30,308 bases of DNA, taken from assembly GCF_001949145.1 (NCBI RefSeq), contig NW_019091484.1:685376-715683 (forward strand). The letters run 5' to 3'. The notes below the pieces were generated by a model. The model ran no database searches. It saw only the letters and a list, made by a program, of their open reading frames with translations, and was not told the DNA's origin. Below, one piece after another: positions 10,301 through 20,998 of this stretch. This stretch comes from Acanthaster planci. Lineage: Eukaryota > Echinodermata > Asteroidea > Valvatida > Acanthasteridae. Position 1 is the first letter of the stretch, and the number at the start of each line of letters is the position of its first letter. The position numbers were made by a program, and so were the translations under genes.

Positions 10301-13300
10301 ACCTTTCCAAGTGGATTTGGAGCAGTGATGTTGACGCCATTCTTCGAGTCTCAAGAAGCGAAGTGACACTGCAAATGTATGCTCGCGGTAAGGACTCTGC
10401 TAGATACATGTAAGCGCGGAGATTGTCCGGTAGGTTTTACACACAACTGTCTCTTTTGATTAACACTGAAATGAAGCAAGTGCTACATTTTGAATGACTG
10501 CAAGTGTTGAAAGAGCGGTTACTCTGCAGTACTGGGGGAATTCAAAATTAACAGAAGGCAATGGAGACTGTATTTGCGTAGCAACTTTACATTTAGGCCA
10601 CCGATGCACTCGTACGTTTCACTCATTAATACATGTAGGCTATCTTAGTTTGTGTACTACTGTCCATAATTACCTTTGCAGCACATGCAGTCTTCGCTTC
10701 TTTAAAACACGCACTGTTTTTTAAATTACTCTTTGTGGAGGACACAAAAATGTGAAATTACATGTAATTATCATGGGAGAGGTGTCCTAAAAGTAAAGAT
10801 ACCCTATGAGTTTTCGATTAACGTATTTGATGGCAATTCCCTGATCGCTGACAAACCTCTGTCACAGTTCTGTCCGCTGAATCCCGGGCAACACCTACGC
10901 TCTCTTGTCTCTACGGTACGAAGACCGATGTAATATCTCGGCCGAAACATTATCCTTCAGGAAGAAAAACCAAAAAGGAGAAGTATCAAATTCAGACATG
11001 TCAACTACAGGTTTGTCGGGATAGGAATTCAAACCGGCAGCATAAATAGACATTATGAAACCAGAGTCTTATCAACAATTTAATTTCTAATCATATTTTT
11101 ATTTCGTCTGAACATCTTTTGTAGATAGTACGGGTAATCTCCGGACTGTAGCGCGATAAATGAAGTAGTCCAGTCTGTGGGTCACATTTATTAGTTGGCA
11201 ATGCCCAAACCATTTATCTACATGCGTATGTCATTTGGGAATCGTGATGGCATTCACGTCATCACTTCTAAACCATGGCCCCTGCCAACAGCCAGCCAAA
11301 CTTTTATTTACGCAATGAACACACACATAGTCGATCTCAAGGTGACACTTGTTTATGACACATTTCCAGCAGCTCGTCGGCTAACCAGTTTGGTAAGTAC
11401 CCCGCCGTCCCTCCAGGAAAGGTGTCATCTAGGAGGTGACGGCAAGGCTTTCAGCGGTAACAACCCTTGACAGAATTGGACCAATTTGGGGGTCGCTGTA
11501 CCCTTGGCCTTGTTGATTGTGATAAGGCCGGTGTGTGTGTCTTCTCTTTCATCCCCTTAAGACGGAGAAAGTTTTTAAGGACACTTGGGAAGATCATTGT
11601 TAGAGAAAAAACTGCAAATACGAGAAATACAACATGACTGGTGATTAGATGAAAAGACTTCACGGCTTCTTTTAATTTCCAATTTTATAATATTCATTCT
11701 CAAGTTGAAGACCCAGCTCGTCACTCGTTTTCACCCATTACGTTTGGCTAAGCCCGTGCATATACCAACTGTGTCCTAAGTGAGCGATTCAACGCCCTAT
11801 TCTCGTGTGTAAAATGCTCTGCTATTTTGTATGTCTCCCTCAAACCTTCATAATTGGCGAATGCCATTTCAGAATTACTTCTTTCTTCCGGATGCTCCTG
11901 GCCAAATTCCGCAAACTTAAAATTAAATTATGATTTGTTATTTCAAGAAAGGCTAAGGTAGTCCTTAAGGCAAGGAAACAAGTAGAAGCCGTCCTAGCTT
12001 GGTATTAAATGGCTTTGCTCGGGGGAGAAATGTGTTTCTGTAAACTCGTCCTTTCAAAGGAAAGTGTACTCTCGAGATAACGATAGGCGGAGAGAAATAT
12101 GGACGTCAAACACAAAGCCATATTTCCCGTGGCGTAACTATTCCGTGCCGCGGTTGCCCCCTCCCCCGATTTGAAATCTTGAAATTTAGGCCTAACATTC
12201 TATTTACAAGCCACACTTCATCGGCTTTTGGTCCTCCCTGAAAAAATAAGTGCATTTCGGGTTCCCCCAAATGGTTTTTACCCCAGTTACGCGGCCACTA
12301 CCTATTTCCATGTTAGAGCCCAACTAACATCTCTTGGTAAGACTTTTCAATAGGTACGGTACTTACACATTATTTTGGTATGGGCAGAAATTGAATTTAA
12401 AGTCTGACATTTAACCGACATGTCATGCTCACAGTATTAAATGGATGGACAAACGGCAGCTCTACAGACCTTGCCAGCAAGTAAGTGTTCCAGGCTGTTT
12501 TAAAAGTGGGCAGGGTTACTCCGATTCCAAGCTTCTTTCAGCTTGTCTTTGGGAAGAAGGCCCGTGTAATTTACAGGCAATTTGGTAAAAATGAGAAAAT
12601 CCGCGAATTTGGCCTTGCAGCTACCGGTATGGTTCTAGAAGACAGAATTATCATTCGCAAAGGTGCTTGACGACGATCGAAACCAAAGCGCTATATTTTG
12701 CTCCCCTCTGTCAAAAATGATTAGCGGTGAACGTTCGCACCTCCAGAATCTTTAGTCCAAATCCAGTTTAGGAAAGTGCGTTGTAAGCTCCCGAGCGGCT
12801 TGTGGTTTCGTGCCTCGGTCATATTCAACATCATTTTTAATGTGTGGTTTAAGTTAGCAACGTTAACAAAGCACACGATTTTTGGGGAGCCACGGGATAC
12901 ACCACAATGAAGTTCTAAAGGCAGAGACCTTTTGGCTCATATGTGGTTTAATAACTCCATGATCTGATCAGCTGCAAGTGGAGTATAATGGTCAATACAT
13001 AACAGCTGAACCAAACTGATGAGGTAATCCTTTTTGGCATGGGGTGATGTTTCATGAGCAATGTACATGTAGGTTTGAAGAAAGGGAAGACTGATGTAAG
13101 CGAGAGCCGCAGGCACGTCTTCACATCCAGTGTGGAGGAATGGCTCCGGATTTCGTTGGCTTTCTGAAACATTGTGGTATGCGAGAGTTTTGTTGGGGGT
13201 GTGTTTGTACTGTGAGTGGTTTTGTGGTTTGCCGCCAAAGGTTGGTGGCGGGTTTAACCCCCTTTTATTCTCCCATAGATTTGCCACACCTCCCGACGTT

Positions 13301-14050
13301 TCTGTTCAAGTTTTGACGGGCCTATTTTAAACACCGATGCGGGTTTGGGCTAACCATGGTGGCAGCGTTTGTACACGAGCTGTAATCGAGCTTTCTCATT
13401 TGATATAAAAAGAAATAGTATTACAGTTTGAGTCGAGAAACGTAGCAGCATGACTTGAAAGCTTGGGCCCAACATAACAGCGGCTATAGAATGCGCATTC
13501 ACATGTACAACCTCCGACAATCTGCAGTTATCATTCGACCTCGCCCCTTCACAGATAATGAACGGATGACATTGCATAACTACGCGTCCAAAATAATGCT
13601 ATCTTGGTTCGTTTTACAATGGAGATAATTATTCTGCTGTTCTGTTCGGATGTGATTCTTAAGATATAATTGGTCTGCGCTTCGACATACGTGCACAGAC
13701 TGAATGTATTAAAAAGTAAAAGACGATAATAGCTTTAAGAAAATTTCCCAATCTTCACGGAAAATCAAATGTCACTTATATAAAAATGCGACTGAACTAC
13801 ATGCATTGGACATTTTGGTATAATAGCTTTACGACAGCAAGTTTCACGGGGCAACTGAGAATGGAATGAAGAGACAGCTCACCTGTATGACGTCTTATCG
13901 CAGTCTTTCCTGCCGAATGACCCGTAAAGTGACTGTAGTTGGTACTTGCACCAATTGGGCGTGGTCCTCTGTACGTACATCTCTGTGCCATTTCGAATCG
14001 CGCACGACACCTGCCTGGTTACTATGAAGTCGCACCAGTTGCTTCCCCTG
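6951..14050 (-). CDS. EMI domain-containing collagen, EMID1/COL26A1-like (seven exons, N-terminal exon missing)
   Basis: Predicted secreted extracellular-matrix protein of about 371 residues plus a missing N-terminus. Exons in transcript order: 14050-13883, 10954-10857, 9840-9788, 9423-9147, 8445-8366, 7776-7689 and 7300-6951. All junctions are GT-AG and the phases agree (2, 1, 0, 1, 0, 1). Domain order: EMI domain with seven cysteines, a CxxC plus heptad segment ([17 protein letters not shown]), a Ser/Pro/Gly spacer, a collagen helix of 27 Gly-X-Y triplets with one break, a second coiled coil ([20 protein letters not shown]), then a Pro-rich tail ending acidic. The same order (EMI, C.NC coil, collagen, LREALKILAERV-type coil) is characteristic of vertebrate EMID1 and COL26A1, of about 440 residues as I recall. 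Which of the two it matches better cannot be told here, so no symbol is given. Other exons could hide in the introns, but none is needed for phase. Confidence 0.88.
7301..7688 (-). other. EMI-collagen intron (coil to tail)
   Basis: A 388-base GT-AG intron (gtaagt ... cactcacag), phase 1. No other feature was recognised. Confidence 0.8.
7689..7776 (-). CDS. C-terminal coiled-coil exon
   Basis: An 88-base exon: acceptor ttctcctggtattccag, 29 codons in phase 0, then G|gtaagt. It encodes [20 protein letters not shown] followed by LEQVFIIQS. Leu/Ile/Val recur at heptad spacing, and the segment corresponds to the short coil after the collagen domain of vertebrate EMID1/COL26A1 (LREALKILAERVLILE, from memory). 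Its role is probably chain association. It is the only piece that reconciles the phase 0 exit of the collagen exon with the phase 1 entry of the terminal exon. Confidence 0.88.
7777..8365 (-). other. EMI-collagen intron (collagen to coil)
   Basis: A 589-base GT-AG intron (gtgagt ... tattccag), phase 0. A G-rich patch near 8080-8100 was seen; nothing else. Confidence 0.8.
8366..8445 (-). CDS. Second collagen exon
   Basis: An 80-base exon with acceptor tttcatcttttatag and donor TCT|gtgagt. Two bases complete the split Gly (G|GT), then 26 codons: seven Gly-X-Y triplets beginning [16 protein letters not shown], followed by HGLNVS. Leaves in phase 0. The triplet register continues from the upstream exon after a short break (GPA-AP-GIQ). 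Confidence 0.92.
8446..9146 (-). other. EMI-collagen intron (between the collagen exons)
   Basis: A 701-base GT-AG intron, phase 1. It contains a short TG-repeat tract (8762-8780). No further Gly-X-Y coding was seen in it. Confidence 0.75.
8762..8780. repeat. Short (GT)n tract
   Basis: Reads gtgagtgtgtgtgtgtggg, a minor dinucleotide microsatellite inside an intron, followed by a G-run. Confidence 0.7.
9147..9423 (-). CDS. Main collagen triple-helix exon
   Basis: A 277-base exon starting after catatctctctag in phase 0 and ending CCAG|gtttgt in phase 1. It encodes a 30-residue non-helical spacer ([17 protein letters not shown] onward, to Met) and then 20 uninterrupted Gly-X-Y triplets beginning [13 protein letters not shown], ending GPA-AP before the split Gly. 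An alternative acceptor seven bases later (gttaacag, 9416) would break phase with the preceding exon, so 9423 was preferred. Very GC-rich compared with its surroundings, as is usual for Gly/Pro codons. Confidence 0.93.
9424..9787 (-). other. EMI-collagen intron (linker to collagen)
   Basis: A 364-base AT-rich GT-AG intron, phase 0. A heptad-like open stretch ending in gag|gtaaaa at about 9655 was considered as an extra exon, but it lacks a good acceptor and is not needed. Confidence 0.75.
9788..9840 (-). CDS. Cys-pair and heptad linker exon between EMI and collagen
   Basis: A 53-base exon, too short to stand out alone: acceptor aacctatatacag, two bases completing a Val codon, 17 codons, then TTG|gtaagt in phase 0. 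It encodes [17 protein letters not shown]. This matches the C.NC..(I/V).EL...V..L segment that follows the EMI domain in vertebrate EMID1/COL26A1 (for example CLNCSKVSELTERL, from memory). It is likely a short trimerising coil with inter-chain cysteines. Its phases match both neighbours. Confidence 0.88.
9841..10856 (-). other. EMI-collagen intron (EMI to linker)
   Basis: A 1016-base intron, phase 1, gtttgt ... tatatacag. Nothing else was recognised. Confidence 0.75.
10857..10954 (-). CDS. EMI domain, second half (exon)
   Basis: The acceptor tttttcttcctgaag is followed by one G that completes the split Arg codon, then 32 codons and one G, with the donor reading gag|gtttgt. Seen: [20 protein letters not shown] followed by [15 protein letters not shown]...[16 protein letters not shown] is the conserved end of EMI domains. 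The residue before CC is Arg where vertebrate family members usually have Trp (EWRCCPG). It was found by searching for the CCPG motif rather than from any long open frame. Confidence 0.9.
10955..13882 (-). other. Intron splitting the EMI domain
   Basis: A 2928-base GT-AG intron in phase 2, interrupting the Arg codon of TSYR. It carries a small G-run element (12128-12299). No additional exon was seen. Confidence 0.8.
12128..12299. mobile_element. GTGGCGTAAC-ended short element in the EMI intron
   Basis: Begins cgtggcgtaactattcc and ends cagttacgcggccacta, an imperfect terminal inverted repeat with an internal C-run (about 12156-12168). About 172 bp with no coding capacity. It is related in its ends to the elements at 6297-6564 and 27541-27746. 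Probably a non-autonomous DNA element. Confidence 0.5.
13883..14050 (-). CDS. EMI domain, first half (exon)
   Basis: Minus-strand exon running from the acceptor gggctcag (or cagcag three bases on, giving 14047) to tacag|gtgagc. One base completes a split codon, then 55 codons, then two bases (AG) of the next. Seen: [33 protein letters not shown] and [21 protein letters not shown] is the signature start of EMI domains, which are Cys-rich interaction modules of emilin/multimerin-type matrix proteins. The third and fourth cysteines are 15 residues apart, against about 5 in vertebrate EMID1 as I recall. A signal peptide must come from an exon further right. Confidence 0.92.
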
Positions 14051-17000
14051 CTGAGCCCAAAAAATCCAAATACAGCATTGATTAATACTGTTTCCTCTTT
14101 ATCTCTTGCATGGTTTAATGCCCCACCCCCTTTCTGCGACTGCCGATGAACTGTTTTCGTGCTCATCGTTTATTTACATTTCCGTAATTTAGGTATATTT
14201 TCAATGGGCGAGTAAAAGGTTTGTCAGGGATGGGACTCTTCGGTGAAATTTTGCCCATGAATGATGCCTCGGTGCGCCAGTTTCACCTAGCTGATAAACT
14301 CGTTGCTGGGCAAAACCATTTTAACAACCAAAAATTTCATTGGTGTATGGATTTTTAGATCCTGGGTATCTGGTGATAGTTACATTATGTATTTTCTTGC
14401 TTAGCAAGTAGCAAAGTAGTAACAGTTCAGTATTAAGCCAATCTGGTGTACATGCCTCTGATGTCAGCTGCATAAAAAGGATGGATTTCCTCTTCATGCT
14501 TTCGAATAGGGTCAAGTTTGTGAACTTCGCCAGCCCTTGATATTACCCCCAGCTTTAAATGAGTAACTGTCCCTAGACACGCCCCTCTGTGGTCCTTGCG
14601 GCTACGTTTAAAACAGGCGCATTGTTTCTTCCACAGATATCACCCTGTGCCGATGAGTCAGTCCACGAGACAACTTCATGCTGACGTCATCACAGGGGAA
14701 GAGGAAGGATCAGGTCTCCACATCGAGATTTGTGCTTGATGAAAACTGTGTTTCCTCACAGTAACCGAGTCGGCCGTTGCCATGAAAACGCGGGGAATCT
14801 GCAGGTTGACTGGGTAAGTTCTATCTAGTGTATGAAGCAGGTATGAACTTGGCTTGACGGCAACAAATGTCAAGCAAGCCAGCAGTGCAAGGGGTTCGAA
14901 AAGGGCGTGGGATGATGGATCACCTCAGCTGATTCCAACGACCCTTCTGACATGGGGTCCTAGGGTTTATAGGGGGTAAAATTCCTTGCGCTAACGGATA
15001 AGTGAACTTCAAACTGACTGTATTGACTATTGAGCATTGAAAATAAGCGTTCAACAAATTATGTGCGGGTCAGGAAAGGTACCGTACTGTTCTGTTTGAC
15101 ATTAGCTCTATGCAAGAGAAACCCTACTTTGTGTTAATTGATGGTGCCTGTTGATGATGCCCTAAACTATAGACAACACAACGGGGGCACTGAGAGTTTT
15201 CTTTTATTGTGAGTACATGTATGTCGGGGACATGTACATACAAGTACCAGCTCTATGCAACGTAATAATGCATTTGATCCGCAGAGTTATCCAACTCTGA
15301 CATATTGCTCAAAGCATAGGCCTCTAATTATCTTACAAAAAGTCATAGAATTCACTAACCCCTTCAACACTCAGAATATACCTTACCTCCCATGTTATTC
15401 TGGGTGGCTTTTCCTATTGTAAACATCCAAAACGGTGCATTGCAAAGTCATGACCGCTAAGTTGATGGCACCTGAACCCCTTGACCGTGAAGTTGACAGG
15501 TACTCCCCTGGGCCCAGACCGCTGCTCCTCCCTAGGCACCAGAGAGAGTGTCGTAATTGCTTCACTGGGGGAGGCCTCTGAATATGGAAGTGTGTGACTA
15601 TTGTTCATTTCCGTTCAAAAGGTACGCTCCCCGGTTTGCTTTGAAGTAAGATAATGTTGCCCGATGATGTTCTGTAACTGCGAAGAATGTCTTTTGCTAA
15701 ACCTTTACGTTACATTTTTTCAAGATTGGGTCGGGAGGGGGCGCCAACAGGGGCTTTAAAATCAACCGAAAGGACAAAACGATTTTTTTGGTTAAATAAA
15801 AAAGCGATTAAGGGGCGTTGTAAAGTGTGGACGAAGTGTTACCCTGCGCGCGACAACTGGCATCAAGCATAGGAAGCTGGCATTTATTAAAAGATAATAA
15901 TATTTACATCAACGATGTAATTTACATACAAAAGGCTACGCCATCCCTACGTAATGAAAGATTCCCAAGCCGTTAGCGCGAGCATATTAAGAGAAAGATA
16001 GGTTAAATTAAAACAGTTGCGTGAACAAATTCAACCATCACTATCGATCATTGACTTCTTGGTCCAAGACTAGTATTCGACAAATCCCTGTCTTGCAGTC
16101 TATTTTGAATCATAAATGATGAACATTATGAAACACTCTGAAAACCGTCATGCCAACGCCTGTTTACGCATAACCCCTAGCGCTTACCAATGCACTTTAA
16201 GGGTTTATTGATCACGTGGATTTCTTATCGAATAACTCAAAGTCTTGACGTTTCCTTTAAGGCAGTATCTGTCAGGAACATCCAGTATCACATGGCGTGG
16301 CTCTACCCCACGGGCTATATCATGCACACTGGCCACGACAACATACTTGTCAAGTTATCAAATCTGGGGCACTGAGTCAGCCCCTACAGGGGAGTATCCT
16401 CGATGCATTTTGTAAATTGCCGCTCCTGGAAGCACGTGTGGACAGATGGCCACTGGATGTTGCCTTTTTTTAGTTTAAAAAGCGAGGTAGTAAGTCGGAA
16501 TTCGATTCGAACCAACGTCATTGTGGTCTTGGTTTCATCTGTTAATCGAACCCTCATGATCAACGTAAACTTCACCTCAATAATAAATAGTTACGAATAG
16601 ACTGCATTCACGGGGGACCCAATTTCAGTCGAATTCCCCAACGTAGTGTATTCATTTGAACACATTATATTTAAAGAACCAGACTATATTCTACGTTTTG
16701 ATTCCAACCCCCGAAATCAACTGGTACCATCCCATTAAGGGTTTCAGTTGTATAAAATGCCTTCAGTAATAGCCGATGACTGAAATCGGTTATCCCGCAA
16801 ATACGGTCTGCTCACGAGGTAGAGTAAGTCAAAACAATCGATCTTTTACAACACAACAGAAATGACAGCTGTCATATAATCTCGGGACACGTCTGTTTAT
16901 TGCGGCGGGTTTCGTCATTGACTTCTTACAAGAGTCCGTTTAAAAACATCTTGCATACGGTCACCCTTACTCTCATGTTGTAGTTCAAATATGCCTTTTG

Positions 17001-20000
17001 ACTTGTCTTCGTTTAGGATAACATGTCCTATAGTAACAACATCCTTTTCCAATATCAAATGGCCGCCACGGGTCTCAAGGAGATTTTAAAGTACATGTAT
17101 CTGGTCCATCCACTCGGGGCGTGACGGAGACATTAAGTAAAGCATCCTCTGTCCTCTTATCAACCGGCAGATCTGGGAGAGTGAGCACACGCGTAGCTAG
17201 GCCAATCAAGGCTAAACGTTTTACCGCTTTCATCCTGGCCTTATTTTGTACGTCATTAAAAAAAATGCAACGCGGAGCAGGAAGGAAGAGAGGAGCTAAA
17301 AGCGGGGTGCCGCCTGGCTTGGGCGACGATTTCCAAGACAGTACCTCACCACTTTCGAGACGATAGCCTCCAGACATAGAGATAGATATCATATCGACCT
17401 CTTGATATTTGCAGCGGGAGCATGTCGTCCCATGATTTCATGTACTCATATTTTTATTTATAGGCCTACTTACATTTTTATCCCCTGGTGGAACAATCTG
17501 AGAACACATCATTCCACAGTATTGGAAACCATATGTCAGGACCCCATGTTTAAACATGGAAATAAAGGCTGCAGGCCTCTGTCAGTCATTTCTGCTGCGA
17601 AACTGTTTGACGTAGGCCTACACGGAAATCCTTCTTTTTATAGTTTATTAATTTGATTAAACTAGGCAAAAACATACGTTTAAAAATCCAGGATGACGAT
17701 TTCAGCGATTTAAAGAACATAGTTTTGGCAAGTTAGGAATAACCATTGAAAAATATTTCAGAATAACGTGGGGGATAGGAGTGCCTTGACAAATTATATT
17801 TAGCTTAAAACTGCAAAAGCTGGACTAATTATAGATGACAGAGAAAAATTGAAACAGTGTACTCTTCTTGTAATATTTTAGCTGATGGAGTCTGGAACTG
17901 ATTTACAGGTGATTCACCGCAGTAGGATTTTCCCTGACCCAGATACTATTTCCAAAATGACTTAAATGGTAACTCCAATCTCCGGATACATCTTTTTCCT
18001 TCTTGCTCAGTTCTTAAGACGATGCAAGGCGATAAACTGAGAGCCTGAGACAACACTATACATACGTATACTGTAATAGGAGCAACTCTATATAATGCGT
18101 CAAATGTGTTGGTCTGGGTGCCAGACCTGGGGGTTCCTTACTAAAGTACGGTACTTTCTCGGTAAATGGGAGGGGTCAATCCCCCCGTGCTCTCACACCA
18201 AAACGAAAAATGTAATAAAATATTAGTCATAGTAGTAACCCCCCAAAAAAGTGACGTCCAACTACGCGTAAAGGTAAGTGCCCCCGAAAAACTTCCGGGA
18301 TTCGCTCTAGACATAATTATATTTATAATTATAGCCTATCGGGGGATCGCAAAGCTTGCCGCCGATAGCCCAAATAAGGCTGTAATATCCCACTTTCACT
18401 GAGAAAACCTCCAATAAATTCGGGTTGTACACAAAAGGTTACGATGCGCCCCGCAAGTAGACCCCCCCCCTTCCCAATTTATCAGGATCCTCCACCAGAG
18501 AGATATCGTAGTATCTGACTGCAGCTGGCTCTCACCAAGCGTGTTGTTCAGAAAGATGAAAAGGGATCAACCATAAAACCGGCAAGCACTTTTATTCCAA
18601 ATATCATTTCGGATGGGAGGTTATCTTTGCCGGACGCAACGCTAACGTAAATCGGATGTAACATATTAACTTGTGTAACCGGGCCTTGTCGTCCCTGAAA
18701 AAAAAGTTAAAATGTTTCGTTCATCGAAGGTCAGAAGGAACTGTTCATAAGTTTCCCAGCCAACCGAGGAATTGCAGCTTATTGTGACCTCGAGACCTGG
18801 AACATGCATGTGACTTTCGGGCTGCCTCCCTTTTCCCCTGTTCGAAGGTCTTCTGGAAATGTGGCTGTCTGGAGTACCTACCAGGAAACAAATGACTCAG
18901 GGTCTTGTCTAATCCAAAATAAATAGTCGACACGTGCTCTAGAAACTAAACGGCCCATTTACAAAGAAGTAAACTAGAAATATTCACTTCCCAAAACACT
19001 CATTCATAAATACGCATACATTTCAATGATGTTGTTAAACTTGGGTAGACTGCTTTTTGACTGTCTTCCCAAATTATTAATGTCCTGAAAATCCCAAGAG
19101 CAAACAAAGTTATGAGTAACGAGCTCATATTTCACACGTCAAGTAGATCATGCATTAGATCCACAGACATATTATCAGGAGAAGGGGGAATTTTTTTCGG
19201 GAGGGGGCAAACATTTGGAAGTTCTTTATGTAACCTTTTCTGGCATTTCTAGCGTTGAGGCTACATTCTAGGGCTTTCCGCGTGATTTTCAAAGCAAGCA
19301 ACAAGGAAAAATTTCGAAAACGCCTTTCTCTCCTTACTTTGGAAAAAGTGCTACGGGGGGGTCCCCTCTCCTTGTTCCAACTTCCACCCTTGGTTTTAGG
19401 AATGTGAAAGTGCAGGGTGTACTACCCAGGATAGTTAGAAGGGGGGGTCGAAATACAATAGCTCGGGAATCCCCATGCTTGGGGTCCGGGTGCACGCTCA
19501 TCCGGGAATTTTTTTAAAAGACACCAAGTCCTGCAACCAGAGTAAATCCGAGGTGTCACAATAAACCACCCTCAGAGTATCTGTGAATAATTATGTATCT
19601 TTTCTGTCTTTCCCTTTCAGTCTTTTAAGTACTACACATACCTTTATGAATTGACAAGAGCCGTGGTTGACTGGTCAAACAATTAAGACACCTTGCACAC
19701 ATATACCTTTGGGAGCATCTTCCATATACCTACATTCAAACACACCCACTTACAATAGAATAGTTTCTGTACCCCCACTCTGGTAAGGAACGTAGCTGTA
19801 TATGCATGAGTTTTGGTTTGAATGAGAATGGCAGTGCAGTGAAGTTTGAAGAGCATGAGCCAATGAGGTGTAAATTAGTGGAAAGTTTTTCAGTTTGAAA
19901 ACAGAGTTAGGGCAGTCGTCTCCCATGTATCTGAGCGAGTGGATGTCCCATCAGCGTGCTCTGCTGCAGCGACTTTGTGTTGCTTTCGGGTGATTCAGGC

Positions 20001-20208
20001 CCGAAGAGAGATCTTTTGAGAAAACCCGACTTAGAAGAATTTGCAGCTCAGTTAGATTTTGTAAAATTGTCTTTTGAGCACATTTTGGCGCAATTTGTAT
20101 CTTTACTTGGCACGTTTGAGGGAGACAAACCAACAACATTGACCAGCAACCGTAAGTTAAAGAATTTCAGTATTTTCTATTGAATGATAGAAATACTGTT
20201 TTCCTTAC
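14051..20208. other. Unassigned stretch upstream of the EMI exon
   Basis: Non-coding as far as I can see. It should contain, or be part of, the intron leading to the missing signal-peptide exon of the EMI-collagen gene. Minus-strand open frames near 14.3-14.5, 14.7-14.9, 15.4-15.6 and 17.1-17.4 kb were read for a signal peptide with a phase 2 donor and none was convincing. G- and C-runs are frequent between about 18.1 and 19.5 kb. A 16-bp perfect palindrome, CCATGTTTAAACATGG, lies at 17544-17559. Confidence 0.5.
19958..20146 (+). other. Unrecognised open stretch ending at a possible donor
   Basis: A plus-strand frame stays open and protein-like, including RDLLRKPDLEEFAAQLDF and LAQFVSLLGTFEGDKPTT, and ends near a donor-like cc|gtaagt (20147). 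Just upstream another frame reads MYLSEWMSHQRALLQRLC and then stops, so a frameshifted remnant is possible. I do not recognise the family. It could be a retroelement fragment, a first exon or chance. Confidence 0.2.
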
Positions 20209-20434
20209 CATATTTATTATGAGATTCACCAGGAATAAGGGCGGAATCAGGAATTTGAATTAATTTAAGGGATGTACTAGTAAATATTTGATAATTGCGC
20301 TCCTCCTGTAAAGTCTGACGTTGATCTACAATTGTGTCAATTGAAGTAGAGAATCCCAAGATGGAAAGGTCTAGAAGTACTACAATTAGTGCTATTCTAA
20401 AGGGTGTATGGAAACGAAATTGATGTTTCACTTC
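20209..20434 (-). other. Possible internal exon with one hydrophobic segment
   Basis: A minus-strand frame is open from an acceptor-like site (cacaaatcag, exon from 20434; or cttttag, from 20454) to the donor TATG|gtaagg. It encodes a basic stretch (VKHQFRFHTPFR), a hydrophobic segment (IALIVVLLDLSILGF) and a polar tail. It looks signal-peptide-like, but the frame has no upstream ATG, and its exit phase (1) does not match the entry of the EMI exon (which needs 2). Linkage to the collagen gene would need a further exon. Not recognised. Confidence 0.2.
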
Positions 20435-20543
20435 CTGATTTGTGACATAAAAGTCTAAAAGCAGAGCAAATTTGCATGTTCAATTAATAGAGCTTTGAGA
20501 ATTTACCAAAAATTATGAATTCACAGACGGCCCTTGGTGACTT

Positions 20544-20625
20544 TTGATGCCCTACTTTGGTCTTGATGGTCTTTCGCGAATTTTGATGGCCGGCATCGCT
20601 TGATGTTTTGTTCCGAGCCTTGATG
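20544..20625 (+). promoter_or_regulatory. Cluster of five TTGATG words
   Basis: TTGATG starts at 20544, 20563, 20583, 20600 and 20620, spaced 19, 20, 17 and 20 bases, with an inverted copy (ccatcaag) near 20759. The intervening bases differ, so this is not a simple tandem repeat. It could be a clustered binding site or a degraded minisatellite. No factor is assigned. Confidence 0.35.
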
Positions 20626-20969
20626 GAAGAGGAACGCGTGGACGCGGCCGTGGAGACGTGATATGTGTGGACGTGTGGAAGGAGGCCATTTGAAGTGGAG
20701 TCAAACAGGAACTAAGCGATCAACTCACAGAATTTATACCGCCTCCACTGATAAAAGCCATCAAGAAGTCAGTTTTAAATCCTATATCATATATAGCCTT
20801 TCTTTGAGTATTATGTAAGTTTTATTTCGTGCTAAATAATTATTATCATTGTGGATAATAAGGGTGTGCCTGGGACAGAATATAAATTTGGATCGAAGTT
20901 GTTGCATTGACCTCATTGAACTAAACTTGTTGACCGCCAATTGAATATGATTTTTGAGAAGTGGGGTAC

Positions 20970-20998
20970 GAAATTTACGGGAATGTCACGTAAATTTC
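20970..20998. repeat. Short perfect inverted repeat
   Basis: GAAATTTACG (20970-20979) and CGTAAATTTC (20989-20998) are perfect reverse complements around a 9-base loop. No function is assigned. Confidence 0.6.

Noticed and set aside
15194-15245. Repeated acatgta/tacatgt words as a cruciform
   Set aside because: The arms are direct and self-palindromic words rather than a continuous stem; such words are frequent in invertebrate DNA.
17075-17392. Minus-strand frame with MKAVKRLALIGLA as a possible signal peptide
   Set aside because: The hydrophobic core is too short and no phase 2 donor follows it.
20177-20431. First exon with a signal peptide for the EMI-collagen gene
   Set aside because: The apparent start is GTG, no in-frame ATG lies upstream, and the exit phase does not match the EMI exon.
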